Assembly: GCA_026710225.1 (NCBI GenBank)
Contig: JAPORI010000028.1
Location: forward strand, 1 to 5,638
Direction of reading: 5' to 3'
Length of the DNA: 5,638 nucleotides
From: Betaproteobacteria bacterium
GTDB taxonomy: Bacteria; Pseudomonadota; Gammaproteobacteria; Tethybacterales; Tethybacteraceae
Below the pieces are notes generated by a model, which did not search any database, was not told the DNA's origin, and saw only the letters and a program-made list of their open reading frames with translations. Shown piece after piece: positions 1 to 5,418 of this stretch (the stretch's first letter is position 1; each line of letters starts with the position of its first letter). The position numbers and the translations under genes are program-made.

Positions 1-2
1 GC

Positions 3-101
3 GGCAAATTGCGCGACCACTCCTATGTCCGACATATAGTCTTTTATGCAATGCGCATCATTTTGCGTCTTAAGCCGCTTTTTTATGCTAATGCACAATA
101 A
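3..101 (+). CDS. C-terminal end of an unidentified upstream gene (partial)
   Basis: An open frame enters from the left edge and runs 32 residues to a TAA at 99-101. The visible tail is basic and partly hydrophobic (for example VFYAMRIILRLKPLFYANAQ at the end). The family cannot be recognised from so little. The evidence that it is real is indirect: its stop lies 22 bases before the best start of the following FkbH-like gene, which is normal spacing within an operon, and it shares that gene's strand and AT-rich composition. It would probably be another member of the same surface-polysaccharide or biosynthetic cluster. It could also be a chance open frame, since 32 codons is short. Confidence 0.45.
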   Translation, partial: GKLRDHSYVRHIVFYAMRIILRLKPLFYANAQ

Positions 102-123
102 ATTGCATCTGGAAAAAACAAAT

Positions 124-1782
124 ATGTTAAAAGCAATTCAGCATAGGGCTCAATCTCAGCAATGCCTGTTTGCTTCTATCATGAATTGGGAAGGCATTAT
201 CAGGAATTCTCTTCCTGCTGGAGATGTCTCATGCAAGATATGTGTCTTGCGCAATCACAATTTTGAGATTGTCTCTGAAATTGTCAAGCAGTATCTGCGT
301 TTTGGCGGTCTGGAGGTTGATTTTTCAATACACGAATACGACAACACATTTGCATTTCGCGATGCTGAAAATGCAGATCTGGTGTTGATTTGGATGGAAG
401 ACAGTCTCTATAAAATCTCCGCTGATGAATTGTCTTTCTGGTTTGCAAATCAGTGCGAAAAAATTGTTTCTCGGTGCAATATCCCCATAATTGCTGCAAT
501 TTGGAGCGACAATGAAGAAAGACGAATTGGGTTATCCAGACAATGCAAGAAAGTCGCGGGCATTGATTTTTTCGATCTGTATTCATCCCTACAGGTTTTT
601 GATGCGCACAAAAAATCCGCAAGGATGGTCGAGATTGGCGGCACTCCCCTGAGTAAAACAGCTCAGATGTTGTCTGCAAGAGAGTTGGCGAGGTTGATTG
701 GCGGGCATATTTTGCCGCCAATAAAAGCTATTGCTGTTGATTTGGATGATACCATGCACAAAGGCATATTGGGTGAGGATAAAGTCTCTGGAATAGTAGT
801 AACGGAAAAACACGAAATTCTTCACAGGCAACTGCTGAAATGTAAGGAACAGGGAATACTATTAGTGCTTGTAACTCATAATGAAGACAAAGATGTACGC
901 AACATGTTTGCTTCAGGATACAGTTCTTGCCTGCGCTTGCAAGATTTTGCATTCATTGCTGCGGGCTGGCAGAGCAAGGCGGAGTATTTGCAGCAAGCTG
1001 CCGAATATTTGAGGATTTCTGTGGATTCATTTGTTTTTGTTGACGATAACCCCGGTGAAATAGTTGCCATGGCGGCTCAACTCCCGCAAGTGAAATTGAT
1101 TGTTGCTGAAGCCGATGCTTCTATTACAGCGCGAACAATTGAATTTTTCCCGGGGTTGTCAAAAGTGTCTACTAGCAAGGAAGATTCATTGCGTTTGAAA
1201 GATTTGCAAGTGCAGCAGGCTCGCCGGCAGATAGCACAAAATTCAGTTGACGAAAATGATTATTTTGCCAGTTTAAGCGTGTCTTTGCATTTTCATTTGA
1301 ATTCAGTAGAGCAAGTCAAAAGACTTGACCAGCTTTCCATGCGCACTAATCAGTTTAATTTGTCTTTGTCGCGAATAAATCAAGTTGAGATATCGGCACT
1401 AATTGAAGATCCTTGTTCAGACGTGGTGTCAGTCGCACTTGTGGATTACTTAAGTGACAGCGGCATTATATGCATGGTTGCCGGTGTTTTGAAAGTCGAT
1501 GTCCTGGTCATTGAGGAAGCATGTATAAGTTGCCGGGCTCTGGGCAGGGGCCTTGAGAATTCGATGATATTGGGGGCTATCAAGATTATGGAAAATTTCA
1601 AGAAATGCAAACGCGTTGCATTTAAATACACTGTCGGTCCTCGCAATCAACCTGCTTTGGCTTGGTTGGAAAGCCTTGCTGGCAACAAGGATACACTTGC
1701 AACAACAAAAACTTTCTCCAAAGATCGGGTTAGTGCTTTTGAAATTCCCCCTTCAATAAAAACCCATGTTGATTTCTCATAG
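124..1782 (+). CDS. FkbH-like HAD-superfamily protein with C-terminal GNAT-type domain
   Basis: This 552-residue protein matches the FkbH-like family (HAD subfamily IIIC), whose characterised members move a glyceryl group from 1,3-bisphosphoglycerate onto an acyl carrier protein, with loss of phosphate. The HAD core is visible: motif I DLDDT at residues 206-210, a motif II threonine in VTHNE (T251), the motif III lysine in WQSKAEYL (K285), and motif IV VFVDDNP (D307, D308). The C-terminal part carries the family's RTNQFNL (407-413) and SCRALGRGLE (469-478) signatures within a GNAT-like fold. The N-terminal 200 residues are the usual divergent domain of the longer family members, and total length is normal. 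An in-frame ATG at 46 would give 578 residues, but it overlaps the upstream gene's tail and has no ribosome site. The ATG at 124 has GGAA nine bases before it. An acyl carrier protein lies nearby on the other strand and is a plausible partner. The exact substrate is not known. Confidence 0.9.
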   Translation: MLKAIQHRAQSQQCLFASIMNWEGIIRNSLPAGDVSCKICVLRNHNFEIVSEIVKQYLRFGGLEVDFSIHEYDNTFAFRDAENADLVLIWMEDSLYKISADELSFWFANQCEKIVSRCNIPIIAAIWSDNEERRIGLSRQCKKVAGIDFFDLYSSLQVFDAHKKSARMVEIGGTPLSKTAQMLSARELARLIGGHILPPIKAIAVDLDDTMHKGILGEDKVSGIVVTEKHEILHRQLLKCKEQGILLVLVTHNEDKDVRNMFASGYSSCLRLQDFAFIAAGWQSKAEYLQQAAEYLRISVDSFVFVDDNPGEIVAMAAQLPQVKLIVAEADASITARTIEFFPGLSKVSTSKEDSLRLKDLQVQQARRQIAQNSVDENDYFASLSVSLHFHLNSVEQVKRLDQLSMRTNQFNLSLSRINQVEISALIEDPCSDVVSVALVDYLSDSGIICMVAGVLKVDVLVIEEACISCRALGRGLENSMILGAIKIMENFKKCKRVAFKYTVGPRNQPALAWLESLAGNKDTLATTKTFSKDRVSAFEIPPSIKTHVDFS

Positions 1783-1827
1783 AGCCAAACTCGATTTCGA
1801 ACGCTTATGCTATCAGTATTAGAAGTT

Positions 1828-2415
1828 TTACTTGCATTGCTTTTTTGGAGAGGCAGAGAGATATTTTTGTGCAGTGCGCATGGACAATTCTTCCAGAATT
1901 TTGCTTTGCTTTCCCCATACTTGACTGGTCAATTCAAGCACTTCACAACCATATGTCTTGCCTCTTGTGATGGTGGTTTTTTCCGCTATTTTTTTTGCTC
2001 CAATTAACTTGTATGCTGATAATGCTTCAATATTTTGTTTGATTACCAAGGCTTCAAATGCGTTCAGATTCAATGTTGTGAACACGAATCTGCCCATAAG
2101 CAACAGGCTTTCCGTGGCAGCCAGTGAACCAGGCAAAATTGCCCAGCTATCTAACTTTGCCCTTGAGCCTTGAGGAATAATGGTCGCGCGAAAAGTCCCT
2201 TGCGCTTGCTGGCTATGTTTCTCTTCAATAATGAAGTAATAGGCACTTGGCTGTGCATAGTGATTTTGCAACCAAGCTTTCTGCTCTTCAATGGTTGAAG
2301 AGCCTGAATTAAGAAATGGCTGATTGCTGCGCAGATTGACAATAAACGGTGCATCATCCATGGTGGCATGACGCAACCGAAAAACGTATCCGTCAATCTT
2401 GTAGTCTTGCTGCAT
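1828..2415 (-). CDS. GNAT-family acyltransferase
   Basis: A 195-residue soluble protein with the layout of a GNAT N-acyltransferase of the RimJ/PseH-like type. It has the N-terminal FRLRHATMDDAPFI stretch (12-25), a central strand AYYFIIEE (58-65), and the late KQNIEALSAYKLIGAKK segment (126-142), which corresponds to the family's usual N-x-x-A-x-x-x-Y-x-x-x-G-F/A region. The standard acetyl-CoA pyrophosphate loop (Q/R-x-x-G-x-G/A) is not obvious; the matching stretch reads LAATESLLLMGRF. The start at 2415 is one base after the stop of the acyl carrier protein gene, so translation is probably coupled. An upstream in-frame ATG at 2460 would overlap that gene by 44 bases and is less likely. Many such enzymes acylate amino sugars of surface polysaccharides. 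Given its neighbour, it might use an acyl carrier protein thioester as donor, but this is inference. The tail (after about residue 160) is basic and without recognisable motif. Confidence 0.75.
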   Translation of the reverse strand: MQQDYKIDGYVFRLRHATMDDAPFIVNLRSNQPFLNSGSSTIEEQKAWLQNHYAQPSAYYFIIEEKHSQQAQGTFRATIIPQGSRAKLDSWAILPGSLAATESLLLMGRFVFTTLNLNAFEALVIKQNIEALSAYKLIGAKKIAEKTTITRGKTYGCEVLELTSQVWGKQSKILEELSMRTAQKYLSASPKKQCK

Positions 2416-2416
2416 C

Positions 2417-2662
2417 CTATTCGTTGCCCTGAACTTTAGAAAAGACAATTTCTGCGGCAATCTCCGAGGAATTTATTTCGGCTAATTCCTCTTTTGTGAA
2501 ACTGACGTTGTACTTGTCTTCCAGGGCAAAGCAAAGCATCAAGTGCTTTATGGAGTCCCAGCCAAAAGTTTCATGCTTGATTACCGGGCCATGAACATCT
2601 GTTATTTGCAGATGGATTTTCAGCAAATCAATAATCTCGTTATGCAACTTTTCCTTGTTCAT
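2417..2662 (-). CDS. Acyl carrier protein
   Basis: An 81-residue acidic, helical protein of normal carrier-protein length. The 4'-phosphopantetheine attachment site is the serine in GWDSIKHL (S37), followed by a typical helix II and the FALEDKYNVSFTKEEL segment (45-60), which resembles the LEEEFGI-x-I-x-DEEL region of other carrier proteins. It differs from the fatty-acid AcpP (which has DSLD at this site), so it is more likely a specialised carrier from a biosynthetic or polysaccharide cluster. It is followed after one base by the GNAT gene, giving a two-gene unit. An FkbH-like protein, a family that charges carrier proteins, is coded about 640 bases away in the opposite direction. There is no strong ribosome site before the ATG, whose A is shared with the stop of a small upstream frame (2662-2754). 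Confidence 0.87.
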   Translation of the reverse strand: MNKEKLHNEIIDLLKIHLQITDVHGPVIKHETFGWDSIKHLMLCFALEDKYNVSFTKEELAEINSSEIAAEIVFSKVQGNE

Positions 2663-2754
2663 TAAGGGTGCTTCGCGGTTTGTATTAGTGATTTTATCCT
2701 TGTCCCAGCAGGAAATGCCCTCTCAGGTCGCCTGAATAACCAAATGTCTGGCAT
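2662..2754 (-). CDS. Possible 30-codon upstream frame, or remnant of an older gene
   Basis: A short ATG frame of 30 codons ends in a TAA whose last A is the first base of the acyl carrier protein's ATG (TTAATG). Such an overlap suits translational coupling, and it would explain the lack of a clear ribosome site before the carrier protein. The peptide is basic, with PDIWLFRRPERAF near its start, slightly reminiscent of the C-terminal end of LysR-type regulators, which often have W-L-x-x-x-P-x-R followed by a helix. An in-frame TAG lies six codons before the ATG, so there is no longer gene in frame. It may be a leader peptide, a degraded gene end, or chance. There is no good ribosome site before it either. 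Confidence 0.2.
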   Translation of the reverse strand: MPDIWLFRRPERAFPAGTRIKSLIQTAKHP

Positions 2755-2813
2755 GGCTTTTTTCTGCGGCTACCCAGCAATCCAGCCCCAGCCTATTGCA
2801 CATGCATCCGAGT

Positions 2814-2841
2814 GATATTCTGCTTTTCCGGCCAGAATATC
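2814..2841. repeat. Perfect 9-bp inverted repeat between gene units
   Basis: GATATTCTG (2814-2822) and CAGAATATC (2833-2841) are exact reverse complements separated by 10 bases. No T-run follows on either strand, so it is not a standard intrinsic terminator. It lies about 150 bases upstream of the acyl carrier protein start and about 100 bases downstream of the glycine-zipper gene stop. It could be an operator for a dimeric regulator, or an RNA hairpin in a leader or 3' end. Confidence 0.5.
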
Positions 2842-2867
2842 CTTGGTTATAACTAGTACCAGCAGTA

Positions 2868-2876
2868 CCCCCCCCC
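2868..2876. repeat. Nine-base C (G on the - strand) homopolymer
   Basis: A run of nine C followed by A and three more C (2868-2880) lies in the gap upstream of the acyl carrier protein gene. On the coding strand of that gene it is a run of nine G. Runs of this kind can slip during replication and change promoter spacing, and are also prone to sequencing error. No promoter with good spacing around it was found. A possible -35 box TTGACC at 2882-2887 and a possible -10 box TATAAC at 2846-2851 (both on the - strand) flank the run, but are about 30 bases apart, too far for a normal promoter. Confidence 0.6.
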
Positions 2877-2939
2877 ACCCTGGTCAAGGGCAACAGGGAA
2901 TTGGAACAGCAAGACATTTTAATGGCCGTGCTCTGGGCT

Positions 2940-3599
2940 TCAGCGGCGGCGGCTCTGGGTTCGGTCTTCAAGCAGTTCTACATTGACATGAATGTCAACA
3001 TATTCACCTTCGGGCCGGTAGGGAAGATAGCCGGTGGATTGAACCCCTCCGTATTCAAAGGTTACCTCATAGCCGGTTATTGCCTTGCGCAGGGTCGAAC
3101 CGGGGGTGCATTCGCTGCGCGAATATGCTTGAGTCCGGTCGGTGCGGGTCATGCGGTCGGCGATCATGCTGCCACTGAGCGCGCCAATCGCGGTAGCGGC
3201 GGTGCGGCCGCTGCCCTTGCCGATCTGGCTGCCGGCAGCGCCGCCGAGCACTGCACCGAGCAGTTCTTCGCCGGTGAATTCGCCTTCCTTATCGGCCAAC
3301 TGGCTGCCCACCACTGCGCCAATTGCCGCCGAGGCGCGCTTGCCGCCGCCCTTGCCGAAAGCACTGCCTGCGGCAGCGCCGAGCAGGCCGCCGACGATTT
3401 TCTCGCCGGTGCTGTCATCGCGGTAGGCGTAACTTTGCTGGACTTCACAGGTGCCATTGCGGTATCCGGCGGCACGCACGGTTTCAACCACCGGGCTGGT
3501 TTCCACGATCCGGGCGCGATCTACGAAATCGCTTGCCAGCGAAGGGGAAGCTGCAAGGCACAGCGATGAGGCCAGAATTACAATGGGTGTCTTTTGCAT
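2940..3599 (-). CDS. Secreted glycine-zipper protein with two zipper blocks
   Basis: A 219-residue protein with a signal peptide (hydrophobic PIVILASSLCLAAS, likely cut after SLA at residue 22) and so exported to the periplasm or outer membrane. Cys14 is not in a lipobox, so it is not an obvious lipoprotein. Two glycine-zipper blocks of equal length follow (64-103 and 109-148), each with GxxxGxxxG-type spacing such as GLLGAAAGSAFGKG and AVLGGAAGSQIGKG, the hallmark of the Rickettsia 17-kDa antigen/SlyB-like group (glycine zipper 2TM domain). Such segments can pair within membranes. The region outside the zippers has two cysteines (C51 and C164) that could form a disulfide, and a mainly beta-like C-terminal end. 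The precise role is unknown; relatives are envelope proteins linked to membrane integrity. It has its own upstream gap with a TATAAT and so may be transcribed alone. Confidence 0.85.
   Translation of the reverse strand: MQKTPIVILASSLCLAASPSLASDFVDRARIVETSPVVETVRAAGYRNGTCEVQQSYAYRDDSTGEKIVGGLLGAAAGSAFGKGGGKRASAAIGAVVGSQLADKEGEFTGEELLGAVLGGAAGSQIGKGSGRTAATAIGALSGSMIADRMTRTDRTQAYSRSECTPGSTLRKAITGYEVTFEYGGVQSTGYLPYRPEGEYVDIHVNVELLEDRTQSRRR
3156..3410 (-). repeat. Internal duplication coding the two glycine-zipper blocks
   Basis: Residues 64-103 (coded at 3291-3410) and 109-148 (coded at 3156-3275) of the glycine-zipper protein align without gaps over 40 residues, with 23 identical positions counted by eye. 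Both start TGE and end in AD. This suggests an ancient in-frame duplication of one zipper unit with a five-residue linker. Confidence 0.75.
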
Positions 3600-3637
3600 G
3601 GCGGTGGTTGGTGTGAATTTGGGAATATACGCTCACA

Positions 3638-3643
3638 ATTATA
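3638..3643 (-). promoter_or_regulatory. Possible -10 box for the glycine-zipper gene
   Basis: An exact TATAAT on the - strand lies 38 bases before the ATG of the glycine-zipper gene, which fits a short leader. No TTGACA-like -35 box is seen at 16-18 bases upstream, so the call is weak. The core ATTATAAT is palindromic in part, so it also reads TATAAT on the other strand. Confidence 0.3.
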
Positions 3644-3723
3644 ATCCAGGACCACCCGGTTTCCCCATTATTTCCGTTCGGCTGATGCAATTTGGGCATC
3701 CGGCATGTGGAAACGATGAAGCT

Positions 3724-3742
3724 GGCAAGACTGCACCTTGCC
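3724..3742 (-). terminator. Hairpin after coaE, possible weak terminator
   Basis: GGCAAG (3724-3729) and CTTGCC (3737-3742) are exact reverse complements with a 7-base loop, 12 bases after the coaE stop. The following - strand bases (AGCTTCATCGTTT) are only mildly T-rich, so it lacks a proper T-run. It may slow or end the prepilin peptidase-coaE transcript. Confidence 0.3.
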
Positions 3743-3754
3743 GGGAGTTTGTAT

Positions 3755-4375
3755 TTATCTGGCAAACAGAAGGGCGTATTGTTCGTGCTGCTTGCGCACC
3801 AGTTCTCGCAACTGATCCGAGGTGCCATTGTTGAGGATCACGTCGTCGGCGCAGTGGCGGCGATCCTCTGTGCCCATCTGCGCCTCGATTGCAGCCTGCA
3901 ACTGCTTTTCGGTGAACTTGCCGCGCTTTATCCCGCGCTGCATCTGAATGTCCCGATCGACATCGATTAGCAGCACCCGTTCGAGACGTTCGAGCAGAAA
4001 TTCGGTTTCGAACAGCAGTGGAGCGACCAGCAGGCCGTATATCCCCTCACTGGTCTTCATCTGGCGGATGCATTCCTTTTCGATCAGCGGGTGCATTATC
4101 GATTCCAGACGCCGGCGCACTCCTTCGTCGGTGAAAACTATGCCGCGCAATGCATCGCGATCGACATGTCCGTTGGCGGTTATGTATTCTGCCCCGAATT
4201 CGCGGCCTATCTGGCTGGCTGCCTGTCCCGGCTTGCCAAGCAGTTCGTGTCCGATATCGTCGGCATCAACGATGGCAATGCCGAGGCTGGCAAACTCGGC
4301 CGAAGCCAGCGACTTGCCGCTGGCAATCCCGCCGGTCAGGCCGACAAACGGAATTTCCTGCCTGGCTTCATTCAT
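3755..4375 (-). CDS. coaE: Dephospho-CoA kinase
   Basis: CoaE phosphorylates the 3'-hydroxyl of the ribose in dephospho-coenzyme A, using ATP, which is the last step of coenzyme A synthesis in the cytosol. The 206-residue length is typical. Visible features are the P-loop GLTGGIASGKS (12-22), the substrate-binding DADDIGHELL (37-46), the MHPLIEKE segment (94-101), APLLFE (118-123), and the C-terminal ADDVILNNG motif. The start at 4375 overlaps the prepilin peptidase stop as ATGA, so the two are translationally coupled. The open frame continues 125 codons further upstream, but that stretch lies entirely inside the prepilin peptidase gene in another frame and has no CoaE similarity. The pair pilD-coaE is a known arrangement in beta- and gammaproteobacteria; there zapD and yacG often follow, but here the next gene is the glycine-zipper one. 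Confidence 0.97.
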   Translation of the reverse strand: MNEARQEIPFVGLTGGIASGKSLASAEFASLGIAIVDADDIGHELLGKPGQAASQIGREFGAEYITANGHVDRDALRGIVFTDEGVRRRLESIMHPLIEKECIRQMKTSEGIYGLLVAPLLFETEFLLERLERVLLIDVDRDIQMQRGIKRGKFTEKQLQAAIEAQMGTEDRRHCADDVILNNGTSDQLRELVRKQHEQYALLFAR

Positions 4376-5178
4376 TGACCCAAATCCAGATACAGGCTGG
4401 TGATCGCATCGCCGGCCATCAGCATCAGGATTGCCGCCAAGCTCAGAAAAGGCCCAAGAGGCAGGAAAAGATCGCGTTTGCGCCGGCCGCGGGTCAGCCA
4501 GACTGCCATTCCCCAGACTGATCCCAATGCACAGCCAATCACCACCACGAAAGCCATCGGAACCAGGCCCAGCCAGGTGCCGATCGCGGCAACCAGTTTC
4601 GGATCTCCCTCGCCGAGAATCTGCTTGCCGATTACCAGCCGCCCCCCGGTTGCAAACAACTGCATTCCCAGATAACCGACAAAGGCGGCCTGCACCGCTT
4701 CCGGCAGGGGTGCAAATTGGCCGGAGAGGTTGACGAACAGTCCTCCCCACAGCAGCAGGTTAACCAGAATGTCGGGCAGGCGGTAGGTCTGCCAGTCGAT
4801 CCAGGATACGACCAGCAGCAAAAAGCACATGATTACCGCGGCGGCCGCCGGCCAGGACAGTCCGAAGCGCCAGTAGCAAAGCATGACAATCATCGCTCCG
4901 AGCAATTCGACAATCGGGTAGCGGATCGATATGGGATGGCCGCAGCAGTTTGCCTTGCCGCGCAGCCACAGGTAACTGACAATCGGGATGTTATACCATG
5001 GCCTGATGGGGGTGTTGCAATTGGGGCAAAACGACAGCGGGGCGGCCAGAAACAGCAGACTGCGGGTTGCATCCGGACGGATACCGGCGGCGGCGATTTC
5101 CGGCAGGCGGTAGATTACGACATTTGTGAAACTGCCCAGTATCGAGCCGAGCACGAATGCGGCCGCATAGTAGGTCAT
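4372..5178 (-). CDS. pilD: Type IV prepilin peptidase / leader peptidase (A24 family)
   Basis: This inner-membrane aspartic protease cuts the short leader of type IV prepilins or type II secretion pseudopilins; relatives also N-methylate the new N-terminus. The protein has 268 residues and about seven or eight hydrophobic segments. The N-terminal GSFTNVVIYRLP (15-26) and SIRYPIVELLGA (84-95) belong to the N-terminal domain. The two catalytic aspartates are D128 (SWIDWQTYRLPD) and D192 in the GxGD motif (GEGDPKL). The zinc-binding four-cysteine motif is altered: CPNC (51-54) is normal, but the second pair reads ANCCG (76-80), so the usual third cysteine position is alanine and an extra cysteine (C78) sits beside C79. 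Its stop overlaps the coaE start. No pilB or pilC is next to it; iscX lies 39 bases upstream behind a terminator, so it likely has its own promoter. None was convincingly seen. Confidence 0.95.
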   Translation of the reverse strand: MTYYAAAFVLGSILGSFTNVVIYRLPEIAAAGIRPDATRSLLFLAAPLSFCPNCNTPIRPWYNIPIVSYLWLRGKANCCGHPISIRYPIVELLGAMIVMLCYWRFGLSWPAAAAVIMCFLLLVVSWIDWQTYRLPDILVNLLLWGGLFVNLSGQFAPLPEAVQAAFVGYLGMQLFATGGRLVIGKQILGEGDPKLVAAIGTWLGLVPMAFVVVIGCALGSVWGMAVWLTRGRRKRDLFLPLGPFLSLAAILMLMAGDAITSLYLDLGQ

Positions 5179-5204
5179 GAGGCAGGCTTTATGGGTGGGG
5201 GAGC

Positions 5205-5234
5205 AAAAAAGAGGTGGCTAGTCTGCCGCCTCTT
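5205..5234 (-). terminator. Intrinsic terminator of the isc operon, overlapping the iscX stop
   Basis: On the - strand GAGGCGGC (5225-5232) pairs with GCCACCTC (5211-5218) with one C-A mismatch and a six-base loop AGACTA. AA/TT at the base extends the stem to ten pairs, and six T (5205-5210) follow; the two T nearest the stem double as its last pairs. This is a standard rho-independent form. The loop and second arm include the TAG stop, and the first arm codes the last residues of IscX. It separates the isc operon from the prepilin peptidase gene. Confidence 0.8.
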
Positions 5235-5415
5235 CCAGCCAGACAGTCAGGATGGCTTCGAGAATCCGCTCGTTGGAGGCCTGTGGGTCGTCTGCAAAGC
5301 CGTCCAGAGCGCAGATCCACTCGTGCATCTGGGTGAAGCGCACTTGCAGGGGGTCGACGTCCGGATGGGCGTCGGTCAGGCCGATTGCTATTTCTCGGGT
5401 GTCGCTCCAGCGCAT
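5218..5415 (-). CDS. iscX: Fe-S cluster assembly protein IscX
   Basis: A 65-residue acidic protein that closely matches E. coli IscX (YfhJ), which has 66 residues. Conserved stretches include WSDTREIAIGL (3-13), VRFTQMHEWIC (25-35), DDPQASNERILEAIL (42-56) and the VWLEEA end. IscX binds the cysteine desulfurase IscS and iron, and modulates cluster building on the IscU scaffold. It starts three bases after the stop of fdx, with a purine-rich AAGGAAGA inside the end of fdx (5426-5433) as likely ribosome site, so it is co-transcribed and probably translationally coupled. This fdx-iscX order is the normal end of the isc operon in proteobacteria. A terminator begins within its last codons. Confidence 0.96.
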   Translation of the reverse strand: MRWSDTREIAIGLTDAHPDVDPLQVRFTQMHEWICALDGFADDPQASNERILEAILTVWLEEAAD

Positions 5416-5418
5416 CGG

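Noticed and set aside
46..123. Earlier start for the FkbH-like gene
   Set aside because: No ribosome site before the ATG at 46 or at 85, and this stretch overlaps the tail of the upstream frame that ends at 101.
1783..1827. Bidirectional terminator between the convergent FkbH and GNAT genes
   Set aside because: Only a 4-bp stem (AAGT-TTT-ACTT, 1823-1833) is present, with no strong hairpin and T-run in the gap.
2416..2460. Earlier start for the GNAT gene at 2460
   Set aside because: It would overlap the acyl carrier protein gene by 44 bases, and the GNAT fold begins after the ATG at 2415.
2723..2735. Small hairpin TCAGG-TCG-CCTGA
   Set aside because: Five-base stem without a T-run; too weak to call.
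2930..2959. Direct repeat GCTCTGGG at the end of the glycine-zipper gene
   Set aside because: Eight bases, 14 apart, with one copy inside the coding end; no sign of an attachment site or element end.
2723..2971. 82-codon frame on the - strand across the glycine-zipper stop and gap
   Set aside because: No family resemblance, overlaps the end of a real gene and runs through the C homopolymer; likely chance.
2901..3569. 222-codon open frame on the + strand opposite the glycine-zipper gene
   Set aside because: Its repetitive alanine-rich product is the complement of the glycine/alanine repeat coding on the - strand, which has a clear signal peptide and family pattern.
4376..4750. Long N-terminal extension of the coaE reading frame (125 extra codons)
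   Set aside because: It lies wholly within the prepilin peptidase gene in another frame, has no CoaE-like features, and the ATGA start at 4375 gives a normal-length CoaE beginning just before the P-loop.
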